From: Testudinibacter aquarius
GTDB lineage: Bacteria; Pseudomonadota; Gammaproteobacteria; Enterobacterales; Pasteurellaceae
Direction: 5' to 3'
Assembly (NCBI RefSeq): GCF_004342725.1
Contig: NZ_SMCP01000003.1
Coordinates: forward strand, 1 to 64,000
DNA: 64,000 nucleotides
Part shown: positions 37,957-50,614 of the stretch, one piece after another
How the letters are laid out: the number at the start of each line of letters is the position of its first letter
Position numbering within the stretch: the first letter of the stretch is position 1
Translations under genes and position numbers: made by a program
The notes under the pieces: generated by a model
Told to the model about the DNA's origin: nothing
Database searches by the model: none
Seen by the model: the letters and a program-made list of their open reading frames with translations, nothing else

Positions 37957-39024
37957 ATGTGGGAAATGTTTCAAAAATGGTACAGACGGCGTTTTAGTGA
38001 CCCGCAAGCGCTGGGGTTGTTTGCCATTCTTCTTTTCATCTTTGTCGCCATCTATTTTTTCAGCGATATTATCGCGCCACTGTTGATTGCGCTCGTCTTG
38101 GCTTATTTGCTTGAAGCGCCGATCAGGCTTTTATCAAACAAACTCAAATTACCGCGCCCGGTTTCTGTCAGCATTTCGTTACTGTTGTTTGCAGCCAGCA
38201 TTATCTTTATTCTGGTGGTACTGCTGCCGCGTTTATGGACGCAAACCATCTCCTTAGCCCAGGATTTACCGACGATGATCAATCAGTTGCATCATTGGCT
38301 GCTGACTTTGCCGGAACATTATCCGGGGCTGATCGACTACCCGATGCTCGATTCGCTGTTCAGCAATCTACGCACCAAACTATTGGCATTCGGTGAATCG
38401 GCACTGCGTTACTCACTGTCTTCGTTGCTCAGTTTAGTGACCATTGGGATTTATGCTTTTTTAGTCCCGTTGATGGTGTTCTTTTTAGTAAAAGACAAAC
38501 AAGTCTTGATTGAAGGTGTGCTACGTTTTATGCCACGCAACCGCACTTTGGCTTCGCAAGTCTGGCGTGAGATGCAAACCCAAATCTCCAACTACATTCG
38601 TGGCAAATTTCTCGAGATTATTGTTGTCGGCGCCATCACCTACGTGCTGTTGCTGTTTTTCGATTTGCGCTATCCGCTACTGTTGGCATTCGGTGTCGGT
38701 TTATCGGTGTTGGTGCCTTATGTTGGTGCAGTGTTAATCACCATTCCGATTATGCTGGTCGCATTGGTACAGTTTGGTATCACTCCAACCTTCTGGTATC
38801 TGATGTTGGGTTACATCATCATTCAGATTCTGGACGGCAACCTGCTGGTCCCGATTCTGTTCTCCGAAGCAGTGAATCTACACCCGTTAATCATCATCCT
38901 AGCCGTGTTGATCTTTGGTGGTTTGTGGGGCTTCTGGGGCGTATTTTTTGCCATTCCGTTGGCGACATTGGTTAAAGCGGTGGTTAATGCTTGGCCATCG
39001 AATGACGACGCCGAATCGGCTTAA
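37957..39024 (+). CDS. perM: AI-2E family transporter / PerM permease
   Basis: 355 aa membrane protein with about eight TM segments and an amphipathic middle part (about 75-155). The AI-2E (UPF0118) family features are [32 protein letters not shown] and the C-terminal [33 protein letters not shown]. Some family members export autoinducer-2; for PerM/YfgO the substrate is not established. AGGAAAG precedes the ATG. Confidence 0.9.
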   Translation: MWEMFQKWYRRRFSDPQALGLFAILLFIFVAIYFFSDIIAPLLIALVLAYLLEAPIRLLSNKLKLPRPVSVSISLLLFAASIIFILVVLLPRLWTQTISLAQDLPTMINQLHHWLLTLPEHYPGLIDYPMLDSLFSNLRTKLLAFGESALRYSLSSLLSLVTIGIYAFLVPLMVFFLVKDKQVLIEGVLRFMPRNRTLASQVWREMQTQISNYIRGKFLEIIVVGAITYVLLLFFDLRYPLLLAFGVGLSVLVPYVGAVLITIPIMLVALVQFGITPTFWYLMLGYIIIQILDGNLLVPILFSEAVNLHPLIIILAVLIFGGLWGFWGVFFAIPLATLVKAVVNAWPSNDDAESA

Positions 39025-39239
39025 ACCCAGCAACAGCAAACAACTTGTTGTTCAAACGTTTGGTTATCTTTGATCATAAAAATCCGCACCTCAATCGTTT
39101 AGTTTTGTAATCTAGCTTTTGGGGTGCAGCTCAGGAACCGTACTTTGCTGTTTTTTCATTCTCCTTAAAACTTTACCCAAATCACATTTTCCGCTTTTGC
39201 CGCTTGTCGCCGCCGGTTATCTTGCTTATACTCGCCTCT

Positions 39240-39326
39240 CTTGTCGGAGTGCCAATCATGATTGGCTGAGACCGTAAATCGGGATCCGTGGAACCTGCTC
39301 GGGTTAAGACCTGCGAAGGGAACAAG
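39240..39326 (+). promoter_or_regulatory. TPP (THI-box) riboswitch upstream of thiC
   Basis: All conserved blocks of the thiamine pyrophosphate riboswitch are in order: P1 CTTGT (39240-39244) pairing with ACAAG (39322-39326), GGAGTGCC, CTGAGA after the P2/P3 arm, GGAACCTG and CTGCGAAGGGAA. It lies 168 bp upstream of the thiC ATG. TPP binding is expected to shut off thiC. Confidence 0.95.
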
Positions 39327-39421
39327 TCAATCATCACCTTATTTTTCAAACCGATGATTTTCTCTGATCGCTAAACCGCACTTTGTTGCTGTTTCACATG
39401 CGACAATTGCCGTTTACCTGA

Positions 39422-41449
<2,028 letters not shown>

Positions 41450-41457
<8 letters not shown>

Positions 41458-41917
41458 GCAGATAATCCAACACCAGCTGAGCATGATCTTTGGTTTTAAA
41501 TTGATCAAACACCTGCTCAATCACACCGTTTTCATCAATCAAAAAACTGATCCGATGGATTCCGTCATAAGTACGTCCCATAAATTTTTTCTCACCCCAC
41601 ACGCCGAATTGCTCGGCAACTTGATGATCAGGATCGGACAACAAGGTAAAATTCAGTGCTTTTTTCTCAACAAAATTGTGTAATTTCGCCGGTAAATCCG
41701 GGCTAACTCCCAGAATTACTACGCCTAGCTGCGCCAATTCTGCTTTATTATCGCGCAGATCACAGGCTTGCGTAGTGCAACCTGGTGTCAAGGCTTTCGG
41801 GTAAAAATAAACCAGTACTTTACGCCCTCGAAAATCAGACAGCTTCACGCTCTCCGCGTCTTGATTCAACAGGCTGAACTCTGGTGCCAACGTACCGCAC
41901 TTTAAGATAGATAACAT
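41450..41917 (-). CDS. bcp: Thioredoxin-dependent peroxiredoxin Bcp
   Basis: 155 aa atypical 2-Cys peroxiredoxin reducing H2O2 and lipid peroxides. The peroxidatic Cys and the resolving Cys five residues on are both in TPGCTTQACDLRD (about residue 45). YFYPKALTPG replaces the usual YFYPKDDTPG. It is divergent from dapA, the same pairing as in H. influenzae. Confidence 0.95.
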
Positions 41918-42099
41918 TACTTTCTCCTTATTTTTTCCATTTTATGTTGTTCAAATTTATCACTAAAGCACACTTTTTTCACTTTTTTTGATTTATATGC
42001 AGGAAAATAGAAAAAGCACTTGCAAACTGTCGTCATTTTGGCAATCTAAGTTAAAATTTTCATCAATAAAACCAACAGAAAATCTACAGGAGAAGTTTT

Positions 42100-42999
42100 A
42101 TGTCGGCCAGCAACCCTCTATTTTCAGGCAGTATCGTTGCCTTAGTCACCCCAATGGATAGTGCCGGAGAAGTCAATTACAGCGAATTGGAAGCCCTTGT
42201 CAATTTCCATATTGAAGCCGGAACCGATGCCATCGTTTCCGTCGGCACCACCGGTGAATCCGCCACACTCAGCATTGATGAAAATGTAAAGGTTATATTG
42301 AAGACCGTGGAATATGCAGCAGGACGAATTCCAATTATTGCCGGCACAGGCGCCAACGCCACCAGCGAAGCGATCACCATGACCAAACTACTGCACGGCA
42401 GCGGTGTTACTGGTTGTCTATCAGTGGTGCCTTACTACAACAAACCAACCCAAGAAGGCATGTTCCAACACTTTAAAGCGATTGCCGAAAGCACCGACCT
42501 ACCACAAATTCTGTACAACGTACCGGGACGCACCGGCAGCGATCTGAAACCAGAAACTGTTGCCCGCCTAGCAAAAATCCCAAATATCGTCGGCATCAAA
42601 GAAGCCACTGGTGACGTCAGCCGGGTTACAACCATTAAAGCATTGGCAGGAGAAGATTTCATCGTACTGAGCGGCGATGACGCCACCGGTCTAGAAGCAA
42701 TGAAAGCGGGCGGCGAAGGCGTGATCTCCGTCACCAACAACGTTGCCGCCGCCGACATGGCAAAAATGTGCCACTTCGCCCTCAACGGTGATTTTGCCCA
42801 AGCCGATGAAATCAACAACCGCTTAATGCCACTGCACAAAGACTTATTTGTCGAATCCAACCCGATTCCGGTCAAATGGGCATGTTACAAAATCGGCTTA
42901 ATCAGCAACCCATTCCTGCGCCTGCCGCTGACCGTATTGAGCGAACAAGCCCAACCGATCGTGACTGCTGCACTACAAAGTGCCGGATTGCTGGAATAA
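42100..42999 (+). CDS. dapA: 4-hydroxy-tetrahydrodipicolinate synthase
   Basis: First committed step to lysine and meso-diaminopimelate for peptidoglycan: condensation of pyruvate with aspartate semialdehyde. 299 aa TIM barrel. The Schiff-base Lys is in GIKEATGD (near residue 167), the catalytic Tyr in YNVPGRTG, and [10 protein letters not shown] is near residue 50. AGGAGAAG precedes the ATG. The N-terminus is about six residues longer than E. coli DapA. A strong terminator follows. Confidence 0.97.
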   Translation: MSASNPLFSGSIVALVTPMDSAGEVNYSELEALVNFHIEAGTDAIVSVGTTGESATLSIDENVKVILKTVEYAAGRIPIIAGTGANATSEAITMTKLLHGSGVTGCLSVVPYYNKPTQEGMFQHFKAIAESTDLPQILYNVPGRTGSDLKPETVARLAKIPNIVGIKEATGDVSRVTTIKALAGEDFIVLSGDDATGLEAMKAGGEGVISVTNNVAAADMAKMCHFALNGDFAQADEINNRLMPLHKDLFVESNPIPVKWACYKIGLISNPFLRLPLTVLSEQAQPIVTAALQSAGLLE

Positions 43000-43035
43000 T
43001 GTTATTACTATAACGTCTTACATCCCTTAAAAATT

Positions 43036-43064
43036 CACCGCAGCATTAATGCTGCGGTGTTTTA
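43036..43064 (+). terminator. Terminator of dapA
   Basis: A 24-bp perfect palindrome (43036-43059, arms CACCGCAGCA and TGCTGCGGTG around TTAA) is followed by TTTTATT. It lies 37 bp after the dapA stop. Confidence 0.88.
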
Positions 43065-43131
43065 TTATCTATTGCTATTTATTGATGAATAACAAAACCG
43101 TACTTTGACAACCATAAAACACCTTCCCTCA

Positions 43132-44793
43132 TCACTTCGCAAACAACAACAGTAAGACAGCCAGCACTTGTGGTGAGATGATGCGCATAAACATCACCAG
43201 TGGATAGACGGTTGCGTAAGAGAGGGCGGCGGCTCCACTATTCTCTTTGATGCCGTTGGCAAATGCCAATGCCGGTGGATCGGTCATGGAGCCGGCGAGC
43301 AGTCCGCTTAAGGTAAGGTAGTTCATTTTGCCGTAGATGCGGGCGATGACCCCGGTGACCATCAACGGAATAAAGGTAATAATGGCGCCATACATCATCC
43401 ACTCCATGCCACTACCGCTTAACAAGGTGTCGAGGAAGTGTGCACCGGCTTTTAAGCCGACTACCGATAAGAAGAGGACTATCCCGATTTCACGCAATGC
43501 CAGATTGGCACTCGGTGGCATAAACCAGTAAAGTTTGCCGATGCTGCCGATTCGCGCCAAAATAAGCGCCACCACTAACGGCCCACCCGCCAAGCCCAAT
43601 TTTAAGGCAACCGGGAAGCCCGGCAGAGCGATTGGAATCGATCCGACTAGCACGCCCAACAGAATCCCGATAAACACCGGTAGCATTTGCACCTGTTGTA
43701 ATTTTTGCTGCGCATTACCGATCACTGCGGTTACGGCTTCGATGGCGTCGAGACGTCCGACCAAATTCAACACATCCCCGAATTGCAAACTGGTATTGCT
43801 GGTTGGCACCAACTCAATCCCGGCACGGTTTAAACGTGAAATCACCACTTCGTATTTCTGTTTTATTTTCAGATCACGAATTTTTTTACCCAGCGCCTGT
43901 TCGTTAGTGACCACCACCCGTACAGAACGCAATTCCGTACCACGCGTAGAAAGCGACTCTTTCACAATTTCGCCCACCACCAACTGCACTCGATGCAAAT
44001 CCGGCATATCACCGACCAAGTGCATAATATCGCCCAACTCCACTTGTGTATCCGCATGCGGCACGATCAACTCATCACCACGTTTTAAACGGGAACACAG
44101 CACATTTTTGGCTTCGAATCCTGGAATATCGCGAATTTTTAAACCGCTGATGTTCGGATTGCTCAGCTTCACATTCAAGCTGCTGAGGCTTTCTTTGTCA
44201 TGCCCCGACTCTTTTTCAAACTGTCGGTGTTCCTCATCAATTTTAATCTTGAAGAACAAGCGAATCAGCCAAATCGCCAATAGAATACCGCAGATCCCAA
44301 ACGGATAAGCAATTGCATATGCCATCCCCATGGTTTCGGTGATGTTGGTCATGCCCAGCTCTGCCAGAATTTGCTGCCCGGCCCCTAAAGACGGGGTGTT
44401 GGTCACCGCGCCAGAGAAAATCCCGAGAATAATCGGCAATTCAACACCAAACAATAGGTGCAACACAACCACCAGCAGTGCGCCCAGCAACACAATCATC
44501 AACGCAAACAGATTCAGTTTCAGCCCAGATTGCCGCAATGAAGCAAAAAAGCCGGGACCAACTTGAATCCCGATTGTGTACACAAACAGGATCAAGCCGA
44601 ATTCCTGAATAAAGTGCAGGGTATGAGATTCGAGGGTCAACCCATATTTATAGGTGAAATGTCCGACCAAAATTCCGCCGAACAACACCCCACCGATACC
44701 GATTCCAATCCCTCTGATCTTTAAATGCCCCAACCACAATCCGATCACGGCAACCAAAGCCAGTAGGCTAATCGTGATAGCAATATCACTCAT
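43132..44793 (-). CDS. YidE/AspT-type putative transporter with two TrkA-C domains
   Basis: 553 aa. About five N-terminal TM segments (to about 185), then two cytoplasmic RCK_C/TrkA-C domains (about 205-375), then about six more TM segments. The duplicated glycine-rich membrane half ([15 protein letters not shown] and [14 protein letters not shown]) is characteristic of the aspartate:alanine exchanger family. It matches E. coli YidE in length; the substrate is unknown. H. influenzae HI0035 has the same neighbour, the divergent ABC protein. Confidence 0.88.
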   Translation of the reverse strand: MSDIAITISLLALVAVIGLWLGHLKIRGIGIGIGGVLFGGILVGHFTYKYGLTLESHTLHFIQEFGLILFVYTIGIQVGPGFFASLRQSGLKLNLFALMIVLLGALLVVVLHLLFGVELPIILGIFSGAVTNTPSLGAGQQILAELGMTNITETMGMAYAIAYPFGICGILLAIWLIRLFFKIKIDEEHRQFEKESGHDKESLSSLNVKLSNPNISGLKIRDIPGFEAKNVLCSRLKRGDELIVPHADTQVELGDIMHLVGDMPDLHRVQLVVGEIVKESLSTRGTELRSVRVVVTNEQALGKKIRDLKIKQKYEVVISRLNRAGIELVPTSNTSLQFGDVLNLVGRLDAIEAVTAVIGNAQQKLQQVQMLPVFIGILLGVLVGSIPIALPGFPVALKLGLAGGPLVVALILARIGSIGKLYWFMPPSANLALREIGIVLFLSVVGLKAGAHFLDTLLSGSGMEWMMYGAIITFIPLMVTGVIARIYGKMNYLTLSGLLAGSMTDPPALAFANGIKENSGAAALSYATVYPLVMFMRIISPQVLAVLLLLFAK

Positions 44794-44982
44794 AACATCT
44801 CCTATAGATTATTTATAAAAATGAACTGGCGCTATTATACTCGTGTTGTCTGGCTAAAAGTTTGTTATAGTGCAAACTTTTAAAACAAACTCAATATTTT
44901 TTACAGAAAAATTTTAGCTTTTTGTTAAACTTTTTCACCATTTGAGAATCAAATGCTTACTATATGTTAAATCTGGATTTTT

Positions 44983-46767
44983 ATGAATTTACGACAAGAA
45001 CTTTTTGACTCGGCGCTCTGGTTGGCTCAGGCTTTTTTTGGCAGCTTTTTGTTTTTAATCATCCTCACCATGTTGCTGATCAAATTCAGCCGTTGGGGCA
45101 AGCAATTTTGGCAATTGACGGCGGATTATATTGATCTTAAAAACAATCTGAAAGCCATTATTCTCTTTATGGTCATTGTGCTGCTGTCATTAATGGCGGT
45201 GCGCTTGAGCGTGTTGTTTTCGAATTGGTACAATACGATGTACACCGCATTGCAAGAAATGAATGTGAATACGTTCTGGAGTTCAATTGCATTGTTTACT
45301 GTGTTAGCAAGCATTCATATTGTACTCAGTTTAACCAATTTTTATTTATCACAACGTTTTATTATTCAATGGCGCATTAAATTAAATCAGCGATTTATTG
45401 ATCGATGGACGGCAAACCGCACTTATTATAAAACCCAATACAGCTACAACCAACTCGATAACCCCGATCAACGGATTCAACAAGATATTCAATCTTTTGT
45501 CGCCAGCACACTCAGTTTTTCCACCGGATTGATCAGCGCAATTACCTCCATTGTGGCATTCACCTTGATCCTATGGAACCTATCAGGGCCACTCTCGGTC
45601 TTTAACGTCGAGATTCCGCACGGCATGGTGTTTATCTCGTTTAGCTACGTCTTAATCGCCTCACTGTTTGCTTTTAAAATCGGACGTCCATTGATTAACT
45701 TAAATTTTTTGAGTGAAAAATTGAATGCAAACTACCGCTATTCGCTGATTCGAATCAAAGAATATGCCGAAAGCATTGCATTTTATAAGGGCGAAAAAAC
45801 TGAGCGCAATATTTTGCTGAACCAGTTTGATCAAGTGATTGCCAATGTTTGGCAGATTGTGTATCGAACCCTGAAATTCTCTGGTTTCAACTTTGTGGTC
45901 AGCCAAACCTCGGTGATTTTTCCATTTCTGATTCAAGCCGGTCGCTTTTTTAGCCAACAAATTTCGTTAGGCGATTTAATGCAAACCGCCAATGTATTCG
46001 GTCAATTGGACAGCGCCCTCTCCTTTTTCCGCAATTCATATGACAATTTTGCCTCGTATAAAGCCACATTGGATCGTCTGACCGGCTTTAACAGTGCCAT
46101 GCGCAGCGCTGAGCAATTGCCAATGCCGACCATTCACGAACATTCGGATCGCTTGCAAGTCAGCAATTTAACAGTGAAGACCCCGACGTACACCACGTTA
46201 ATCAAGCAATTAACCCTCGATCTCCGACCAGATAGCCGTTTGCTGATTCAAGGTCCTTCTGGTGTCGGTAAAACCACGTTGTTACGAACCTTTGCCGGGT
46301 TATGGGCATACGCCGACGGTGAAATCGCGACACCAAGCAATGCGCTGTTCCTGTCACAAAAACCGTATTTGCCGCAAGGCAGCTTATTGGCTGCATTATA
46401 TTACCCCAATGAAGCGCCGGAAAAAGCCGATTATCAACATGAGGAAGCAGTGTTACAGAAAGTCGCATTAGCACATTTGAGCGAAAAACTGACCCGCAAT
46501 GAGGAGTGGAGCCAAATTCTGTCGTTGGGCGAACAACAACGCATTGCGTTTGCCCGGGTATTATTGAACAAACCGCAAATTATCTTTTTAGACGAAGCCA
46601 GCGCCAGTATGGATGAAGGCTTGGAAGACGCAATGTATCGCCTACTGCTGCAAGAACTGCCAAACAGCACCGTGATCAGCGTCGGCCATCGCTCTACGTT
46701 GAAACGCTTCCATACCAACCTGCTACATATTGAACAGGACGGCGGTTGGTACTTGGAAAACGTATAA
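44983..46767 (+). CDS. Fused ABC transporter, SbmA/BacA-like membrane domain
   Basis: 594 aa. The membrane domain (about 1-330, six TM segments) belongs to the SbmA/BacA-like family, with NWYNTMYTALQ and TYYKTQYSYNQLDNPDQRIQQDI. The ATPase domain (about 375-594) has Walker A GPSGVGKTT, signature LSLGEQQRIAFARVL, Walker B IIFLDEASASMD and H-loop SVGHRS. It resembles H. influenzae HI0036 and E. coli YddA. SbmA/BacA relatives take up peptides and B12-like compounds; the cargo here is unknown. Confidence 0.88.
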   Translation: MNLRQELFDSALWLAQAFFGSFLFLIILTMLLIKFSRWGKQFWQLTADYIDLKNNLKAIILFMVIVLLSLMAVRLSVLFSNWYNTMYTALQEMNVNTFWSSIALFTVLASIHIVLSLTNFYLSQRFIIQWRIKLNQRFIDRWTANRTYYKTQYSYNQLDNPDQRIQQDIQSFVASTLSFSTGLISAITSIVAFTLILWNLSGPLSVFNVEIPHGMVFISFSYVLIASLFAFKIGRPLINLNFLSEKLNANYRYSLIRIKEYAESIAFYKGEKTERNILLNQFDQVIANVWQIVYRTLKFSGFNFVVSQTSVIFPFLIQAGRFFSQQISLGDLMQTANVFGQLDSALSFFRNSYDNFASYKATLDRLTGFNSAMRSAEQLPMPTIHEHSDRLQVSNLTVKTPTYTTLIKQLTLDLRPDSRLLIQGPSGVGKTTLLRTFAGLWAYADGEIATPSNALFLSQKPYLPQGSLLAALYYPNEAPEKADYQHEEAVLQKVALAHLSEKLTRNEEWSQILSLGEQQRIAFARVLLNKPQIIFLDEASASMDEGLEDAMYRLLLQELPNSTVISVGHRSTLKRFHTNLLHIEQDGGWYLENV

Positions 46768-46774
46768 AAGCCAC

Positions 46775-46817
46775 AAAGTGCGGTTTGAACTTGGGTTATA
46801 CCGCACTTTCTTTTTTT
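46775..46817 (+). terminator. Uptake-sequence hairpin terminator after the ABC gene
   Basis: AAAGTGCGGT (46775-46784) and ACCGCACTTT (46800-46809) form a 10-bp stem, followed by CTTTTTTT. It lies just after the stop of the ABC gene. Confidence 0.8.
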
Positions 46818-46823
46818 CATTCA

Positions 46824-47558
46824 TTTAAAATTTAACTATCGAGTTTCGCCGATGGCGACTTACTTTTTTGATTCACAAAATCATAAATGATTTTGTTCAC
46901 CCTACGGGTCGTTGCCAAAGGCAACGCTCAAAAGCTATCGCTTTTGTGCTTGTACAAAAAAAGTAAGCAAAAAAATACACCCCAGTTGTAGTGCTGATCT
47001 TCGCCTTTGCTAATTTCTACGGTCAATTTGTAAACTTGCCTGCTACGCAGGCTCCGGACACAACAAATTGACCTTGAAATCTTCACGCAAACGCTCAGGC
47101 ACTACAGATGGGGAATTGAAAACCAACCGCACCGCACTTTGATTTTTCTATTTATAATTAAGTCGTTATATCTTGGGCGCATTCAATGCGCCCCTACATT
47201 TAGGGCAATACTTCCGTCACAATTAAAATCTTGTATTCTGCGTCGTGTTCTTCGGGTTCCCTCATGAACTGCCTGAGCGTGTGTGACATTTGTAGGGAAA
47301 TTTTTTTGTTTGAGCGCAGCGAGTCTGCCTGCGAAGCAGGCGCATTAAAAATTTTCCGTTAAGCAAATTCACACTAAGCGAAGATCAGCAGTTCATTAGG
47401 GTGTGCTTTCTTTTGCCTACTTTTTTGTACAAGCACAAAAGCGATAGCTTTTGAGCGTTGCCTTTGGCAACGACCCGTAGGGTGAACAAAATCATTTATG
47501 ATTTTGTGAATCAAAAAAGTAAGTCACCATCGGCGAAACCCGATAGTTAAATTTTAAA
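46824..47558. repeat. Long inverted repeat element, arms about 180 bp
   Basis: Left arm 46824-47004 and right arm 47378-47558 are near-identical inverted copies over about their outer 140 bp, with a shared GCTGATCTTCGC at the inner border. Each arm is itself a string of hairpins: ACAAAATCAT/ATGATTTTGT, GTTGCC/GGCAAC and AAAAGC/GCTTTT. Weaker inverted similarity continues inward (GCCTGC-N3-GCAGGC in both halves, CTCAGGCA in both). Near the centre is GGGCGCAT-TCA-ATGCGCCC (47176-47194). No reading frame or transposase is present. Confidence 0.85.
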
Positions 47559-47594
47559 CGAAAAGTGTAAATCAAACCAAACCGCACTTTTCCC

Positions 47595-47622
47595 CTTGAA
47601 ATCCCCCCAACCGCTCCCATAT
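47595..47622 (+). promoter_or_regulatory. Sigma-32 (heat-shock) promoter of htpG
   Basis: CTTGAAA (47595-47601), 13-bp spacer, TCCCATAT (47615-47622): seven of seven for the -35 and seven of eight for the -10 of the RpoH consensus (CTTGAAA / CCCCATNT). It lies about 50 bp upstream of the htpG ATG. Confidence 0.88.
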
Positions 47623-47670
47623 CTAATCCTAACCAAATTTTGTTTAACTAAAGAAAAATAGGAAACAACA

Positions 47671-49557
47671 ATGAGCAATAATCAAGAAACCCGTGGTTTT
47701 CAATCTGAAGTCAAACAGTTACTGCAACTGATGATTCACTCCCTCTATTCCAATAAAGAAATTTTCCTGCGCGAGCTGATTTCCAACGCCTCCGACGCAG
47801 CGGATAAATTGCGCTTCAAAGCTCTGTCCGCCCCGGAATTATACGAAGGCGACGGCGATCTGAAAGTGCGGGTCAGCGCCGACAAAGACAAAGGCACCTT
47901 GACCATCAGCGATAACGGCATCGGCATGAACCGTGAGCAAATCATCGATCACCTGGGCACAATTGCCAAATCCGGCACCAAAGAATTTCTTAACAGCTTG
48001 GGGGGGGATCAAGCCAAAGACAGCAAATTGATCGGACAATTCGGGGTCGGTTTCTACTCTGCCTTTATCGTTGCCGACAAAGTCACGGTGAAAAGCCGTG
48101 CCGCCGGGGAAAGTGCGGTTCAGGGCGTGTTGTGGCAGTCTGCCGGCGAAGGCGAATATGACGTCGCCGATATCGAAAAAGCCGATCGCGGCACCGAAAT
48201 CACCTTACACTTACGCGAAGATGAAAAAGAGTTTTTAGACGACTGGCGCTTGCGTCAAATCATCAGCAAATATTCCGATCATATTGATCTGCCGGTCGAG
48301 CTACTGGTCAAAGAGTTCGATGATGAAGGCAAAGAAAGCGGCGTAAAATGGGAAAAAATCAACAAAGCACAAGCGTTGTGGACCCGCAATAAAACCGAGA
48401 TCAGCGACGAAGAATATCAAGAGTTCTACAAGCATCTCAGCCACGATTTCAGCGATCCGCTGCTGTGGGCGCACAATCGCGTCGAAGGCAAACAAGAGTA
48501 CACCAGCCTGCTGTATCTGCCGACCAAAGCGCCTTGGGATCTGTTCAACCGCGAACATAAACACGGCTTGAAGCTGTATGTGCAACGGGTGTTTATTATG
48601 GACGATGCCGAACAATTTATGCCGAACTACCTGCGTTTCGTCAAAGGCTTGATCGATTCCAACGATCTGCCGCTGAACGTGTCGCGTGAACTGTTGCAAG
48701 ACAACAAAGTCACCGCTGCGCTGCGCAAAGCCCTGACCAAACGTGCCTTGGGCATGATTGAAAAATTGGCAAAAGATGAAGATAAACAAAAATACCAAAA
48801 CTTCTGGCAAGAGTTCGGCTTGGTGCTGAAAGAGGGATTGGCGGAAGATCACACCAATCAGCAAGAAGTGGCTAAACTGCTGCGCTTTGCTTCCACTCAC
48901 AACGACAGCAGCGAGCAAAACGTCTCATTGCAAGACTACGTTGCACGCATGAAAGAGGGGCAGAAAGCCATTTATTACATCACCGCCGACAGCTACATCG
49001 CCGCCAAAAACAGTCCGCACTTGGAACTGTTTAATAAAAAAGGCATCGAAGTTTTGCTGCTGTCCGACCGGATTGACGAGTGGGCATTGGGCTATTTCAA
49101 CGAATTTGACGGCAAACCGCTGCAATCGGTGACCAAGTCCGATTTGGATCTGGGCGATCTGGCCGATAAAGCGCAAGAAGAAGCACAAAAAGAGCAGGAT
49201 AAAAACTTCGGTTCATTTATCGAGCGGGTGAAAGGCTACTTGGGCGAGCGGGTAAAAGAGGTGCGTTTGACTCATCGCCTGAGCGATACCCCAGCGATTG
49301 TCTCCACCGACAACGATCAAATGACCACGCAAATGGCAAAACTGTTCGCCGCCGCCGGACAACCGGTACCGGAAGTGAAATATACGTTTGAGTTGAATCC
49401 TGAGCATCCGCTGGTCAAGAAAACCGCAGATACTGCCGATGAGAATGCCTTTGGCGAATGGGTCGAGCTGCTGTTCGACCAAGCGATGCTATCCGAACGT
49501 GGTGCCTTGGAGAACCCGACAGCATTTATCAAACGCATCAATAAACTGCTGGCGTAA
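47671..49557 (+). CDS. htpG: Chaperone HtpG (bacterial Hsp90)
   Basis: ATP-dependent cytosolic chaperone, 628 aa. The N-terminal GHKL ATPase is clear: E in [23 protein letters not shown], and the lid [11 protein letters not shown]. The middle domain includes [11 protein letters not shown] and the C-terminal dimerisation part begins near residue 500. AATAGGAAAC precedes the ATG. A run of eight G (48000-48007) lies in the coding region at S-L-G-G-D, in frame here. Transcription is expected from the sigma-32 promoter just upstream. Confidence 0.98.
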   Translation: MSNNQETRGFQSEVKQLLQLMIHSLYSNKEIFLRELISNASDAADKLRFKALSAPELYEGDGDLKVRVSADKDKGTLTISDNGIGMNREQIIDHLGTIAKSGTKEFLNSLGGDQAKDSKLIGQFGVGFYSAFIVADKVTVKSRAAGESAVQGVLWQSAGEGEYDVADIEKADRGTEITLHLREDEKEFLDDWRLRQIISKYSDHIDLPVELLVKEFDDEGKESGVKWEKINKAQALWTRNKTEISDEEYQEFYKHLSHDFSDPLLWAHNRVEGKQEYTSLLYLPTKAPWDLFNREHKHGLKLYVQRVFIMDDAEQFMPNYLRFVKGLIDSNDLPLNVSRELLQDNKVTAALRKALTKRALGMIEKLAKDEDKQKYQNFWQEFGLVLKEGLAEDHTNQQEVAKLLRFASTHNDSSEQNVSLQDYVARMKEGQKAIYYITADSYIAAKNSPHLELFNKKGIEVLLLSDRIDEWALGYFNEFDGKPLQSVTKSDLDLGDLADKAQEEAQKEQDKNFGSFIERVKGYLGERVKEVRLTHRLSDTPAIVSTDNDQMTTQMAKLFAAAGQPVPEVKYTFELNPEHPLVKKTADTADENAFGEWVELLFDQAMLSERGALENPTAFIKRINKLLA

Positions 49558-49578
49558 TCTCTTTAAGCCTTAAAGCAT

Positions 49579-49614
49579 AAAGTGCGGTCAAGTCTGATGA
49601 TTTGACCGCACTTT
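49579..49614. terminator. Uptake-sequence hairpin between htpG and the CdsA-like gene
   Basis: AAAGTGCGGTCAA (49579-49591) and TTGACCGCACTTT (49602-49614) form a 13-bp stem, followed by TT. It can serve both convergent genes. Confidence 0.8.
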
Positions 49615-49648
49615 TTAGTATATGCGCTTGAGCGTCTTAAACAGAGTG

Positions 49649-50605
49649 TTAAAAATAGGTATAACGCACCAGATGGAAAAATACCGGTGCGGCAAACAGC
49701 ACTGAATCAATGCGATCCATAATGCCACCGTGACCGGAAATCATCGTGCCCCAATCTTTGGCGCCCATGCTGCGTTTGACAGCTGACAGCGACAAACCAC
49801 CAAGAAAGCCACAAATCACTATCACTAACGAAAACAGCGCAGCATAGCCGATACTGAACGGCGTGATCCACCAAAGTGCGGTACCGATCGCCACCGCAAT
49901 CGCACCACCACCGAACAAGCCTTCTACTGTTTTGCTCGGGCTGACATTCGGTGCCAATTTATGTTTGCCGAACAATTTACCGACCACATATTGAAATACA
50001 TCACTCAACTGCACCACAATTAACAGATACATCAACAGCAACAAGCCTTGCCCCTGAAACTCCAAGTTCTGTAACAATAACAGTGCCGGTGCGTAACTGA
50101 GGCAATAAATCGTCAACATCATGCCCCACTGGATTTTGGTGGTGCGCTCAAAAAAGGCCTGCGTATCGCCGGATAACGCCTGAATTGCCGGCAGAATCAA
50201 AAAGCCGTACACCGGCAAGCACATCACAAACAGTCCGTACCATTCAATGCCGATCAACCAATATTGCAGTGGAATGGCGACATAAAAACAGAACACCAGC
50301 GCCCAATAATCGGCACGACGGGTCGGCGTCAGGGTGATAAATTCGCGCAGGGCGAAAAACGAGAGCAAACCGTATAACACCAACGTTGCCACTTTACCAA
50401 AAATAAAGCACAGCACTAAAATCGCCACCATCCCCCACCAGGCATTAATCCGATGGTTCAGGTTATCGATCACATCACCGCTTTTTTTATACGCCAGCCA
50501 ACGTCCGATAACGGTTGCAATCAGCAATAATGCCAACATCCCGCTCAGCACCCACCAAAATTTGCTCGGAATGCTGTTCACGGCTTCACTTAAAAAATTC
50601 AACAT
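49649..50605 (-). CDS. CdsA-like phosphatidate cytidylyltransferase
   Basis: 318 aa, about eight or nine TM segments. The CdsA signature S-x2-K-R-x4-K-D-x7-GHGG-x2-D-R-x-D is complete near residues 268-296 (SAVKRSMGAKDWG then GHGGIMDRIDS). It makes CDP-diacylglycerol or a related CDP-lipid. It is the last gene of a four-gene lipid operon and resembles E. coli YnbB more in context than the main CdsA, which is normally next to uppS/rseP. It is probably a second enzyme. Confidence 0.88.
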   Translation of the reverse strand: MLNFLSEAVNSIPSKFWWVLSGMLALLLIATVIGRWLAYKKSGDVIDNLNHRINAWWGMVAILVLCFIFGKVATLVLYGLLSFFALREFITLTPTRRADYWALVFCFYVAIPLQYWLIGIEWYGLFVMCLPVYGFLILPAIQALSGDTQAFFERTTKIQWGMMLTIYCLSYAPALLLLQNLEFQGQGLLLLMYLLIVVQLSDVFQYVVGKLFGKHKLAPNVSPSKTVEGLFGGGAIAVAIGTALWWITPFSIGYAALFSLVIVICGFLGGLSLSAVKRSMGAKDWGTMISGHGGIMDRIDSVLFAAPVFFHLVRYTYF

Positions 50606-50614
50606 CGGCAGCTC

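Noticed and set aside
46824-47558. CRISPR array or tandem repeat
   Set aside because: The repeats are two inverted arms with nested hairpins, not direct repeats with regular spacers, and no cas genes are near.
46824-47558. A complete insertion sequence
   Set aside because: No transposase reading frame between the arms, and no clear target-site duplication outside them.
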